Below are positions 1-6,450 of a DNA stretch of 16,397 nucleotides, piece by piece (the first letter of the stretch is position 1; each line of letters starts with the position of its first letter). The notes beneath the pieces were generated by a model. That model made no database searches, was not told the origin of the DNA, and saw only the letters and a list, made by a program, of their open reading frames with translations. The DNA is from JAUWCW01 sp030609125 [NCBI: Candidatus Rokuibacteriota bacterium] (lineage in GTDB: Bacteria > JAUVQV01): NCBI GenBank assembly GCA_030609125.1, contig JAUWCW010000015.1, positions 1 to 16,397 on the forward strand, in the 5' to 3' direction. Position numbers and translations under genes: made by a program.

Positions 1-599
1 GCGGTTCCCACCGCCTCAACCTCCATGATATTCCGCACCAGAGCCGTTCCCGTGATTGAGGCGGTGAGCCCCAGGCCCGAGAAGACGAGGACCGGGCCGA
101 CGAGGATTATGCTCAGGTAGTCACTGACCCTCCGGGAAAAACTTCGCTGTTTCCTGACATGCCAGATGTCGTTGAAAGCGGCCTCTATCTTCTGCACCAG
201 CGATATGACGGTGTAGAGGAGAAGGGCCAGTCCGAGCGACCCGAGAACTCCCACGTTGAGGTTCTCCACGAAGCCGATGATCTTCACCGTCAGCTCTTCG
301 CCCTTGGGACCGAGGGGAGCCAGATAATTGGCGAGCGCCGGCTCGATCTGGTTGTGAACCCCGAATCCCTTCAGGACAGAGAAACTCACGGCGAGCAGGG
401 GGACCAGCGAGAGGAGGGTGGTGTAGACGAGGCTCATGGCCCGCAGGCTGATGAGGCCCTCGGAGAAATCCTTGACGCTCACGGTCACTAGGCGCAGAAG
501 TTTGACCAGAAAGGCCTTCGGCCCCGAAAGGGTCTCGAGGGGGACCTTCCAGAGTCCTTCCAGCAGGAAGGATCTTGCTTTCCTCAGATATTCGATCAT
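1..599 (-). CDS. YihY/BrkB (UPF0761) family inner-membrane protein, partial
   Basis: The gene runs off the left edge, so only about 199 N-terminal residues are visible. After a basic N-terminus, residues about 53-75 read RAMSLVYTTLLSLVPLLAVS, the conserved first membrane segment of the YihY/BrkB family (once called ribonuclease BN, now regarded as membrane proteins of unknown transport or envelope role). A second hydrophobic segment lies near residues 115-135 and a third near 165-185. Between them is FNDIWHVRKQRSF, typical of the family's cytoplasmic loop. The ATG at 599 is the first possible start: an in-frame TGA lies seven codons upstream with no other start between, and GGGAG directly abuts the ATG. 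A sigma70-like promoter lies about 70 bp upstream. Family assignment is firm; function is not known. Confidence 0.88.
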   Translation of the reverse strand, partial: MIEYLRKARSFLLEGLWKVPLETLSGPKAFLVKLLRLVTVSVKDFSEGLISLRAMSLVYTTLLSLVPLLAVSFSVLKGFGVHNQIEPALANYLAPLGPKGEELTVKIIGFVENLNVGVLGSLGLALLLYTVISLVQKIEAAFNDIWHVRKQRSFSRRVSDYLSIILVGPVLVFSGLGLTASITGTALVRNIMEVEAVGT

Positions 600-672
600 C
601 TCCCGCGGTTCACCAGGTCACGCTTCACGTGCGTCCGTGGGGCATACCCGGAAACCGGGACGCCGCCCCTCT

Positions 673-702
673 ATAGTAGGTCACCGTTCGCCCGGATGGC
701 AA
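673..702 (-). promoter_or_regulatory. Predicted sigma70 promoter of the YihY/BrkB gene
   Basis: On the minus strand TTGCCA (697-702) is followed after 18 bp by TACTAT (673-678), 5/6 and 4/6 matches to the consensus. It points at the start at 599 and leaves a leader of about 65 nt. It is back to back with the plus-strand promoter at 716-744. Confidence 0.5.
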
Positions 703-715
703 GAGCGGAAAGGAT

Positions 716-744
716 TTGACAAAGGCTTTCCGGGGAGGTACATA
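716..744 (+). promoter_or_regulatory. Predicted sigma70 promoter of the zinc-ribbon gene
   Basis: A perfect TTGACA (716-721) is followed after 17 bp by TACATA (739-744), a weak -10 match. The start codon at 789 is about 38 nt beyond the expected transcription start. Confidence 0.4.
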
Positions 745-788
745 GACCGTAAGGAGCCTTCATTCACATTCACCGGAGGAGGGGTTTC

Positions 789-977
789 ATGGCTGCCGGA
801 GAAAACGGCGTCAAGGGTGATGCATCGTGCGCCAACACCTTCATGATGTCGCTCCAGTGCCCTTCCTGTGACTGGATCTGGAGCGACAGCTTCACCTGCC
901 GCGTGGAGAACCTGACTCCCCGGTGCCCGAAGTGCTCCCACGAGCCCGTTCTGGCGCTCAAGGTCTACGGTGTCTGA
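789..977 (+). CDS. Small zinc-ribbon protein (62 aa)
   Basis: The protein is short, with two Cys pairs: LQCPSCDWIW (C34, C37 region) and RCPKCSHE about 20 residues later. This is the CxxC-x(n)-CxxC arrangement of a zinc ribbon, with a short beta-rich stretch between. The first 18 residues look disordered. A strong ribosome-binding site, GGAGGAGGGG, sits just before the ATG, and a promoter candidate is placed correctly upstream, so I take it as a real gene despite its size. It converges on pilT with only 14 bases between the stops. A 5-bp hairpin, CTTTC-GGA-GAAAG (979-991), covers that junction but has no T-tract. No specific function can be assigned; such ribbons act in nucleic-acid or protein contacts. 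Confidence 0.72.
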   Translation: MAAGENGVKGDASCANTFMMSLQCPSCDWIWSDSFTCRVENLTPRCPKCSHEPVLALKVYGV

Positions 978-991
978 CCTTTCGGAGAAAG

Positions 992-2419
992 CTACTCTTC
1001 GGCCATCTCGAGGGGAACGTTGTTCCTCTCGAAGATCCCGACAAGCCCCGCCTTGTCGACGGCCTTGATGTAGGCCTCTTTGGGGTCGACGAGACCCTTC
1101 TTCACCAGTTCCATCAGCGAGTCGTTCAGGGCCCTGTTTCCCAATCCCTTCTGTGTCTGCATAACAGACGGTATCTGGTAGGTTTTTCCCTCGCGGATAA
1201 GATTGGACGTGGCGCTGTTGACGACAAGGATCTCGAAAGCCGCGATGCGCCCTCCCCCCTTCTTCTTGCAGAGGGTCTGGGCGATCACCGCCTTGAGGGT
1301 TTCGGAGAGCATGACCCTGACCTGGGACTGGCGGTCCGCGGGAAACTGGTCGATGATCCTGTCGATCGTCGACGGGGCCGTCGTTGTATGCAGGGTTCCG
1401 AAAACCAGGTGCCCCGTCTCGGCGGTCTCGATGGCGATGCTGATCGTCTCAAGATCCTGCATCTCACCAACGAGGACAATGTCGGGATCCTGGCGCAGCG
1501 CGGACCGCAGGGCCCTTCTGAAACTGGTGGTGTGGTCCCCCACTTCCCGCTGGTTGATGAGGCATTTGTCATTGGGGTGGACGAATTCTATAGGGTCCTC
1601 GATGGTCACGATGTGGTCTTTGCGGTTCTGGTTGATGAATTTCACCAGCGCCGCCAGGGTGGTGGACTTACCGGACCCGGTGGGGCCCGTGACGACAACG
1701 AAACCCTTTGAAAGCCAGCAGAGTTCGGTGATGCTCCTGGGCAGGCCGAGCTGGTCGATGGTCGGAATCTGCGTCGGAATCTGGCGGAAGACGCCACCCA
1801 TGCCGGTCCTGTCCATGAAATAGTTGCAGCGGAAGCGGGCCAGGCCCGGCACCTCGTAGGCAAAGTCCGTGTCGTGGACCTTCTCGAACTCGTCGCGGTT
1901 CCTCTCGGGGCAGATGGGCCAGAGATACCCTTCCATGCTCTCCTTCGTAAGGGGCGGATCATCCATGAGCGTCATTTCACCGCTCAGCCGGAGCCACGGC
2001 TTCTCTCCCATCGTCAGGTGCAGATCGGACGCACCCGCCTGTATCATCTTGCGAAAGAGCCCGTCTATCGACGCCCCGCCTCCCGGTCCCGCCGCCCCGG
2101 CGGTCGCACCGCCTTTTTCGCCAGCGCTCTTCTGCACGGGAGTGATCTTCGCCGATACGTCGCCCGAAACTTTCTCCACGTCGATCCTGAATGTCCTGTA
2201 GAGAAAACTCGCAGGGCCGCCGCCCTCGAGCGCCTGCCGCTCTGCCGGCCCGGCCAGCTCCCTGAGATACGAGAGAACCTGGGCGGCGGTGAGAGGCTGT
2301 TTGTGAACAGGGCTGCTGCCGGCGGCGGTGTGCAGCAGGGGCACCTCCCCCGCTTTCAGCGTCAGCAGGTGAGCCCCCGAGGGAGCCATCGAATCCAGGA
2401 CCTTGTCAAGCGCCGCCAT
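992..2419 (-). CDS. pilT: Type IV pilus retraction ATPase PilT, with extra N-terminal domain
   Basis: This is a hexameric cytoplasmic motor that depolymerises pilin for twitching. The ATPase half is complete: Walker A GPTGSGKST (residues 245-253), Asp box TIEDPIEFVH (272-281), Walker B DIVLVGEM (313-320) and His box GHLVFGTLHTT (336-346). Residues 115-215 are the usual PilT N-terminal domain (GASDLHLTMGEKPWLRLSG; ARFRCNYF). At 475 aa it is about 120 residues longer than a standard PilT. Residues 1-95 look like a degenerate second copy of the N-terminal domain (LDKVLDSMAPSGAHLLTLKA, then a Pro-Leu-Thr helix), joined by a Gly/Ala-rich linker at about 97-117. The start is supported by GGGAGGA seven bases upstream. 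The gene probably once overlapped the gene upstream of it; a palindromic element now lies between them. Confidence 0.95.
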   Translation of the reverse strand: MAALDKVLDSMAPSGAHLLTLKAGEVPLLHTAAGSSPVHKQPLTAAQVLSYLRELAGPAERQALEGGGPASFLYRTFRIDVEKVSGDVSAKITPVQKSAGEKGGATAGAAGPGGGASIDGLFRKMIQAGASDLHLTMGEKPWLRLSGEMTLMDDPPLTKESMEGYLWPICPERNRDEFEKVHDTDFAYEVPGLARFRCNYFMDRTGMGGVFRQIPTQIPTIDQLGLPRSITELCWLSKGFVVVTGPTGSGKSTTLAALVKFINQNRKDHIVTIEDPIEFVHPNDKCLINQREVGDHTTSFRRALRSALRQDPDIVLVGEMQDLETISIAIETAETGHLVFGTLHTTTAPSTIDRIIDQFPADRQSQVRVMLSETLKAVIAQTLCKKKGGGRIAAFEILVVNSATSNLIREGKTYQIPSVMQTQKGLGNRALNDSLMELVKKGLVDPKEAYIKAVDKAGLVGIFERNNVPLEMAEE

Positions 2420-2434
2420 GGGCTTCCTCCCTTA

Positions 2435-2613
2435 GGGCCCGCGCAAGAATAACTTCCCATTTTCGCATCTCATCTTCAGGTCGTCTTCGGCCGATCTTCA
2501 CTCACGAAATCCTCAAAATAGCCCTGCTATTCCTGTGGTTTCGCTCAATCAGATCGACCAAATCCAACCTGAATCTGAGCGCGAATTCTGTGAACTTATT
2601 CTTGCGTGGGCCC
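2435..2613. mobile_element. MITE-like 179-bp palindromic element with TTA target duplication
   Basis: The two ends are inverted repeats: GGGCCCGCGCAAGAATAA at 2435 and, on the other strand, GGGCCCACGCAAGAATAA ending at 2613. They match at 20 of the outer 22 bases. TTA lies directly outside both ends (2432-2434 and 2614-2616), as a 3-bp target duplication would. The dyad extends through the whole element. Both arms are 88 bp, about two thirds of positions pair without gaps, and the exact centre (2523-2525) is the loop of a perfect AATAGC-CCT-GCTATT hairpin (2517-2531). It holds no transposase ORF. Deleting the element plus one TTA joins the upstream frame to a stop inside the pilT start region. 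The family that mobilises it is unknown to me. Confidence 0.75.
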
Positions 2614-3091
2614 TTACGGTGAGCGCGGTTATGTGCACGAGGTTGACGAGGAAGAGCCCCGTGCCCGTCTCGAGCTGGACGAAGCCCTCCTGGCGGTTCA
2701 CCACGTCCTGGACACGCTGCTCCCCGGCCGGTCCGACGGCATAGAGGGTCCCTTCCAGGACCTCTCCATCCTCGAAGCTGCAGCGGACTGTGGACCGGGG
2801 GGCTCCCTGGCGAACCTCGTAGTAGTACCACTCGAACCGCTCCGGATCCTCGACTCTCACCCAGCGGATCGCGTTTCTGCGGACCAGAACAATCCCTTCC
2901 CGTTCGTCGAGGAGGGGAAAGAACTTGCGCGGTGTGTTGAAAAGGTCGGAGACCGTCTCCCGGCCGCGGTGTGTCTCCGCGCAGGAGGAGATGAATACCG
3001 TTTTCCACTCCGGCGGCATCGGCGGCATTTTCACCAGCACCAGGGACTTCTCCTTGGGCACCTTGTACAACCCCGGATCGCCATCTGTCAC
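2549..3091 (-). CDS. Uncharacterised two-repeat protein upstream of pilT, 3' end altered by an insertion
   Basis: A 180-residue product with no signal peptide or membrane segment. Two halves resemble each other. The first has VSDLFNTPRKFFPLL, then GIVLVRRNAIRWVRV; the second has VQDVVNRQEGFVQLE, then GLFLVNLVHITALTV. The second is preceded by FEDGEVLEGTLYAVGP, so each unit looks like a small beta-rich domain ending in a hydrophobic strand. It vaguely resembles the domain catalogued as DUF6812, but I am not sure. I chose GTG at 3091 because GGAAGGGGG lies nine bases upstream. The TTG at 3151 falls inside the likely -10 element and is rejected. The last 21 residues come from the inserted element. 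Without it the gene would end at 2406, giving about 167 aa and overlapping the pilT start by 14 nt. Co-transcription with pilT is likely. Confidence 0.72.
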   Translation of the reverse strand: MTDGDPGLYKVPKEKSLVLVKMPPMPPEWKTVFISSCAETHRGRETVSDLFNTPRKFFPLLDEREGIVLVRRNAIRWVRVEDPERFEWYYYEVRQGAPRSTVRCSFEDGEVLEGTLYAVGPAGEQRVQDVVNRQEGFVQLETGTGLFLVNLVHITALTVRAHARISSQNSRSDSGWIWSI

Positions 3092-3145
3092 AGCACTGCA
3101 CCCCCTTCCACTGCCGGCATCCTCCGGAACCCGGCGGGCAGGATC

Positions 3146-3174
3146 ATTCAACCCTCAATGATGCGCAGGGTCAA
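3146..3174 (-). promoter_or_regulatory. Predicted sigma70 promoter of the pilT operon
   Basis: On the minus strand TTGACC (3169-3174), a 17-bp spacer and TTGAAT (3146-3151) match the consensus 5/6 and 4/6. Transcription would start near 3139, about 48 nt before the GTG at 3091. This also helps fix the start of that gene. Confidence 0.5.
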
Positions 3175-3224
3175 TAAGAAAGTGGAGCCGCGGGGAGGGA
3201 CCCATTTACAGAAGGAGCCTTTTC

Positions 3225-3263
3225 GTGAACAATCCAGGGGAACATGCCGGGGAAGGACGGTGA
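3225..3263 (+). other. Possible 12-codon leader ORF coupled to the M28 peptidase
   Basis: AAGGAG (3212-3217) is placed seven bases before GTG 3225. The frame runs twelve codons and stops with TGA at 3261-3263, overlapping the GTG of the peptidase at 3260 in a GTGA junction. The layout would allow translational coupling, but the peptide itself has no recognisable features. Confidence 0.3.
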
Positions 3264-4270
3264 AAGGAGCACAGGTGCTGTGGGTGGCTGCCGTCGCCGC
3301 TGTCGTTCTGGCGGCGTCTTTCTGGCTCAACACGATGCGTGACATGCCTCTCAAGTCTCACTCCGGCCCCCTGCCGCCTCTCACGGCGGAGGAGAAGAGA
3401 ATCGCCGCGAGACTGCGGGAGCACGTGCAGGTCCTGGCCGGCGACACGGGTGAGCGCAACATGTGGCACTACGAGGCCCTTCTCTCCTCGGCCCGATACA
3501 TCCGCCGGCGGTTCGAGGACGCGGGCCACACGGTGCGGGTGCAGGAATACACGGTGCGGGGAAAGGCGGTCGCCAACCTGGAGATCGAGATTCGGGGACG
3601 ATCCCTGCCCGACGAGCACGTAATCGTCGGCGCCCACTACGACTCGGTTCCCGGCTGCCCCGGCGCGAACGACAACGCCAGCGGCGTGGCGGCCCTTCTC
3701 GAGCTGGCCCGCCTTTTCTCCCGGCACAGTCCCGAAAGAACCGTGCGCCTCGCGGCCTTCGTCAACGAGGAGCCGCCCTTCTTCCAGACCGACGAGATGG
3801 GCAGCCGGGTCTTCGCCCGGGCGGCAAGGCAAAGGGGGGACAACATAATCGCCTTTCTCGCCCTTGAGACAATCGGCTGCTACTCCGACGAGCCGGACAG
3901 CCAGAGCTACCCACCGCCTTTCGGCCTGATGTACCCCGACCGCGGCAATTTCATCGGCTTCGTGGGCAACACCGCCTCCCGGAGCCTCGTACGCCGCTGC
4001 GTGGGCTCCTTTCGCAGTCACACCGCCTTTCCTTCGGAGGGGATCGCGGCGCCGGGAGCGGTGGCCGGTGTCGGATGGTCCGACCACTGGGCCTTCTGGC
4101 AGGAAGGCTACCCGGGAGTCATGGTGACCGACACCGCTCTCTTCCGCTACGCCTACTATCACGACGCGCACGACACGCCGGACAAGATCGACTACGACCG
4201 GACCGCCCGGGTCGTGGCGGGTCTGCACCGGGTCGTGGCGGACCTCGCCGGCGACGGTGAAGACCGATGA
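3260..4270 (+). CDS. M28 family zinc metallopeptidase, membrane-anchored
   Basis: A co-catalytic di-zinc aminopeptidase-type enzyme. Residues 5-24 form an uncleaved-looking signal anchor after a lysine, so the catalytic domain should face the periplasm. M28 landmarks in order: HYD (H126, D128), bridging Asp in ANDNASG (D138), catalytic and ligand Glu pair NEEP (E170, E171), ALETIG (E203), and YYHDAHDTPDKIDY with the last ligand, probably H301. The substrate cannot be told from sequence. Two starts are possible: GTG 3260, which overlaps a short leader stop and keeps the lysine ahead of the anchor, and GTG 3275, which has AAAGGAG five bases upstream. The open frame continues to 2606, but that stretch is antisense to another gene and is not coding here. 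The stop overlaps the next gene as ATGA, so the two are coupled. Confidence 0.88.
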   Translation: MKGAQVLWVAAVAAVVLAASFWLNTMRDMPLKSHSGPLPPLTAEEKRIAARLREHVQVLAGDTGERNMWHYEALLSSARYIRRRFEDAGHTVRVQEYTVRGKAVANLEIEIRGRSLPDEHVIVGAHYDSVPGCPGANDNASGVAALLELARLFSRHSPERTVRLAAFVNEEPPFFQTDEMGSRVFARAARQRGDNIIAFLALETIGCYSDEPDSQSYPPPFGLMYPDRGNFIGFVGNTASRSLVRRCVGSFRSHTAFPSEGIAAPGAVAGVGWSDHWAFWQEGYPGVMVTDTALFRYAYYHDAHDTPDKIDYDRTARVVAGLHRVVADLAGDGEDR

Positions 4271-5658
4271 AGACGGCCTTCGTCATCCCCTGGTTCCATG
4301 AGAAAATAGGCGGCGGGGCCGAGGCCCAGTGCCGGGATGCCGCCCTTCTGCTGAGCCGCTCCGGCTGCGACGTGACGATACTCACCACCTGCATCAGGGA
4401 CCACATGAGCGACTGGAACGTCAATTACTTCCCCCCCGGCGAAACCAGGGAACTCGGCCTGCGCATCCTGCGCTTTCCGGCGGACCGAACCGACCGCGAC
4501 CGGTTCGACCGCATCAACGCCAGGTACATGGCTATGGGAAGCGGGGAGAAGCACACCCTTCCGGAAAAGGAGGAGGAGGCCTTCTTCCGGAGCATGGCGC
4601 CGAGCTCGGCCCTGCTCGAGTACGTGGAGAAGAACCGGGAATCCTACGATTTCTTCATCTTCATCCCCTACCTCTTCCATTCGTCGGTGTACGGACCAGC
4701 CCTGGCCGGTTCCAGGTCACTTCTCATTCCGTGTCTCCACGACGAAGGCTACGCCTACTCCCGCCCGGTGGCGCGCTCCTTCGCCGCCGCGGGAGGGATC
4801 ATTTTCAACACCCGCTCGGAGCAGTCCCTCGCCTCGGCAATCGTTCCCGTCGCCGGCAAGAGGCAGGCGGTGGTAGGCGACTGCGTCGACATGGGCTCCT
4901 GCGCCGGCGACGGGGACCTCTTCCGGCGGCTCCGCGGCCTTGAAGACCCGTTCATCCTCTGTCTCGGCAGGAGGGACTCCACCAAGCGGACCGACGTGCT
5001 GGTCCGTTACTTCCTCGCCTACAAGAAGCTGCGGCACTCCTACCTCAGGCTGGTCCTTGCCGGCCCCGGAGAGATCGACACCTTCGGCTCGCCGGAGATC
5101 CTGGACGTGGGCTTTCTGGACAGGAAGGAGAAATACGGGGCCCTGGCGGCCTGCGCCTTCCTCTGCAACCCCTCCCTCAACGAGTCCTTCTCCATCGTCC
5201 TCCTCGAAGCCTGGGCCAACCGCCGGCCCGCTCTCGTAGCCTCCGGCTGCCCCCCGACGACCGAACTCTGCCGCCGCTCCGGAGGGGGGCTCTGGTTCGA
5301 TTCCTTCGCCTCCTTCTGTGCCGCCACCGACTATCTCGTCTCCCGTGAGGAGCCGGCCCGTGCCATGGGGGAGAGCGGACACCGCTTCACGGAGGAGAAC
5401 TACAGCACCGAGGTGGTGGCGAAGAGGTACCTTCTGCTCCTCAAGGCCTGGCAGTCGGGCGGTGATCCGGATTTCGCCGCCGGCACAGAGGAGTGCTCCC
5501 GGAAGAGAATCGACAGCGAGGCGATCATGGAAGGGCTTCTTTCCGGGCTCGAGCCGCTGCCGGAGCCCGCGCCCCCGCCGCGGCCCCTCCACCGGGCCCT
5601 GCGAGGGGCGGTGACGGGGGCCCTGAGAAAGCTGCGCCGGGCGGGGCGGAAACCCTGA
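4267..5658 (+). CDS. GT4-family glycosyltransferase (GT-B fold)
   Basis: A 463-residue retaining-type sugar transferase using a nucleotide-sugar donor. The N-terminal Rossmann half opens with FVIPWFHEKIGGGAEAQCRD, where the Gly-rich loop binds the acceptor side. The C-terminal half begins near residue 228 (FILCLGRRDSTKRTD) and holds the E-x7-E donor motif NESFSIVLLEAW (E306, E314). TTCIRDHMSDWNVNYF near residues 40-54 is shared, as I recall, with glycan-assembly GT4 enzymes. Residues about 415-463 are an unusual tail: a short acidic helix, a Pro-rich linker (EPLPEPAPPPRP), then a strongly basic amphipathic stretch that could bind membrane. The start overlaps the peptidase stop (ATGA), which implies co-translation. 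Acceptor and pathway are unknown: no other glycan genes are in view. Confidence 0.88.
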   Translation: MKTAFVIPWFHEKIGGGAEAQCRDAALLLSRSGCDVTILTTCIRDHMSDWNVNYFPPGETRELGLRILRFPADRTDRDRFDRINARYMAMGSGEKHTLPEKEEEAFFRSMAPSSALLEYVEKNRESYDFFIFIPYLFHSSVYGPALAGSRSLLIPCLHDEGYAYSRPVARSFAAAGGIIFNTRSEQSLASAIVPVAGKRQAVVGDCVDMGSCAGDGDLFRRLRGLEDPFILCLGRRDSTKRTDVLVRYFLAYKKLRHSYLRLVLAGPGEIDTFGSPEILDVGFLDRKEKYGALAACAFLCNPSLNESFSIVLLEAWANRRPALVASGCPPTTELCRRSGGGLWFDSFASFCAATDYLVSREEPARAMGESGHRFTEENYSTEVVAKRYLLLLKAWQSGGDPDFAAGTEECSRKRIDSEAIMEGLLSGLEPLPEPAPPPRPLHRALRGAVTGALRKLRRAGRKP

Positions 5659-5662
5659 GGCG

Positions 5663-5753
5663 CCGTCCCAAAAACCTTGACCGCTTACCCGGGCGGATCT
5701 ACCATGGGACGGGAGCAGATCGATGGGATTGCGACACCTGCACTTCCGTCCCA
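5663..5753. repeat. Three copies of CCGTCCCA around a promoter (candidate operators)
   Basis: CCGTCCCA occurs at 5663-5670 and 5746-5753 on the plus strand, and inverted as TGGGACGG at 5705-5712. Start-to-start distances are 42 and 41 bp, close to four helical turns each. The copies lie upstream of the -35, across the transcription start and in the leader. The last two form a perfect 9-bp inverted repeat (ATGGGACGG/CCGTCCCAT). The next gene encodes a small HTH protein, which could be autoregulatory. Confidence 0.45.
5677..5705 (+). promoter_or_regulatory. Predicted sigma70 promoter of the HTH gene
   Basis: TTGACC (5677-5682), a 17-bp spacer and TACCAT (5700-5705) match the consensus 5/6 and 4/6. 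Transcription would begin near 5712, inside the middle copy of the repeated 8-bp motif. Confidence 0.5.
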
Positions 5754-5783
5754 TCACGCAGCCCAGGAAAGGCCGGTCCCGGC

Positions 5784-6095
5784 ATGAAGATGCCAACGAA
5801 CTGCGGCAAGGCTTTCGAGCTTCTTGTGAAGTACTATGGCACGGACGATCTCGCCGAGCTGAGCCGCCTCTCCAGTATTTCCCGCTCCACCCTCGCCTAC
5901 TGGAGGTCCTGCCCCGATGCCCGCATGCGCAGGAACGGGCGGGCTCACCTCAGCCGCATCTGTTCCGAGAACCTCTCGGACTGCATCGAGGCCCCTTCGC
6001 GGGAGCCGAGCCTCACGCCTCTGCTGGAAATGTTCCAGGAAGTAAGGGACCTTCTCGTCAAGATTGAGCAGGAGTTCATCGATCGCTCCTCCTGA
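5784..6095 (+). CDS. Small helix-turn-helix protein (103 aa)
   Basis: Residues about 22-42, DLAELSRLSSISRSTLAYWR, have the shape of a helix-turn-helix with SISRSTLAYW as recognition helix. A basic patch (ARMRRNGRAH) follows. The C-terminal third (LLEMFQEVRDLLVKIEQEF) is a likely amphipathic dimerisation helix. This fits a small DNA-binding regulator, though I recognise no named family. ATG 5784 is chosen. Its ribosome-binding site (GGAAAGG, about 12 bases upstream) is weak, and ATG 5790 is an alternative. The frame stays open upstream into the glycosyltransferase gene, but that part is Pro/Arg-rich shadow sequence. The promoter at 5677 and three repeated motifs lie upstream. The next gene starts 27 bases after the stop, so the two may be co-transcribed. 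Confidence 0.7.
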   Translation: MKMPTNCGKAFELLVKYYGTDDLAELSRLSSISRSTLAYWRSCPDARMRRNGRAHLSRICSENLSDCIEAPSREPSLTPLLEMFQEVRDLLVKIEQEFIDRSS

Positions 6096-6122
6096 CTCTC
6101 AACCTCCGGAGGTCATTCGAAA

Positions 6123-6362
6123 ATGAGCAGTAAGCAGATCAATTACGAAGGCTACACGATTGCTGCCGAGCCCAGCCGGGTCGAAGATTCGGACCGGTGG
6201 TCGGCGGTCATCACCATAACCCGCGGCTCGGGGGAGAACCAGGAGTCCTGGCTCGTCAGCGCCAGCGACGTCTACGAAAGCAGGGACGACGCCCTTACGC
6301 GCTGCTTTGACTTCGCCAGGGAGCTCATCGACAGGGAGATGAAAGGCTGCAACCTGGACTGA
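6123..6362 (+). CDS. Small conserved-looking protein of unknown function (79 aa)
   Basis: An acidic, soluble protein with no Cys pairs at metal-binding spacing and no membrane segment. The layout is a beta-strand hairpin (INYEGYTIAAEPSRVEDSDR, WSAVITITRG) followed by a long helix (RDDALTRCFDFARELIDREM). This alpha/beta pattern, with a GY...W...I core and a final helix ending in ID, occurs in several small uncharacterised families; I assign none. The start at 6123 is supported by GGAGG about ten bases upstream. It follows the HTH gene closely and may share its promoter. It converges on trmFO. The 111-bp interval contains GGGCAGG (6374-6380) pairing with CCTGCCC (6419-6425) around a GCCTC/GAGGC inner stem, without a T-tract. 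Confidence 0.72.
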   Translation: MSSKQINYEGYTIAAEPSRVEDSDRWSAVITITRGSGENQESWLVSASDVYESRDDALTRCFDFARELIDREMKGCNLD

Positions 6363-6373
6363 CCGCCCCCTCC

Positions 6374-6425
6374 GGGCAGGCATCGGCAGCCTCTTGAGGC
6401 AATGAGGCGAAAGCGCGCCCTGCCC
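6374..6425. other. Inverted repeat in the convergent interval after the 79-aa gene
   Basis: GGGCAGG (6374-6380) and CCTGCCC (6419-6425) can form a 7-bp stem around an inner GCCTC (6389-6393) and GAGGC (6404-6408) stem. It lies between two convergent stops and could end transcription, but no T-run follows on either side. Confidence 0.3.
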
Positions 6426-6450
6426 ATTCCTGCCCCCTGATGAGCCCTGT

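Noticed and set aside
3092-3151. TTG 3151 as start of the two-repeat protein
   Set aside because: It lies within the predicted -10 element and has no Shine-Dalgarno sequence; GTG 3091 has GGAAGGGGG at good spacing.
751-3221. AAGGAGCCTT shared at 751-760 and 3212-3221 as a regulatory repeat
   Set aside because: It is a ribosome-binding-site-like sequence in two leaders with no wider similarity; chance is sufficient.
2606-3259. N-terminal extension of the M28 peptidase (554-aa version)
   Set aside because: This stretch is antisense to the two-repeat protein, has no membrane or domain features in that frame, and a signal anchor begins at 3260.
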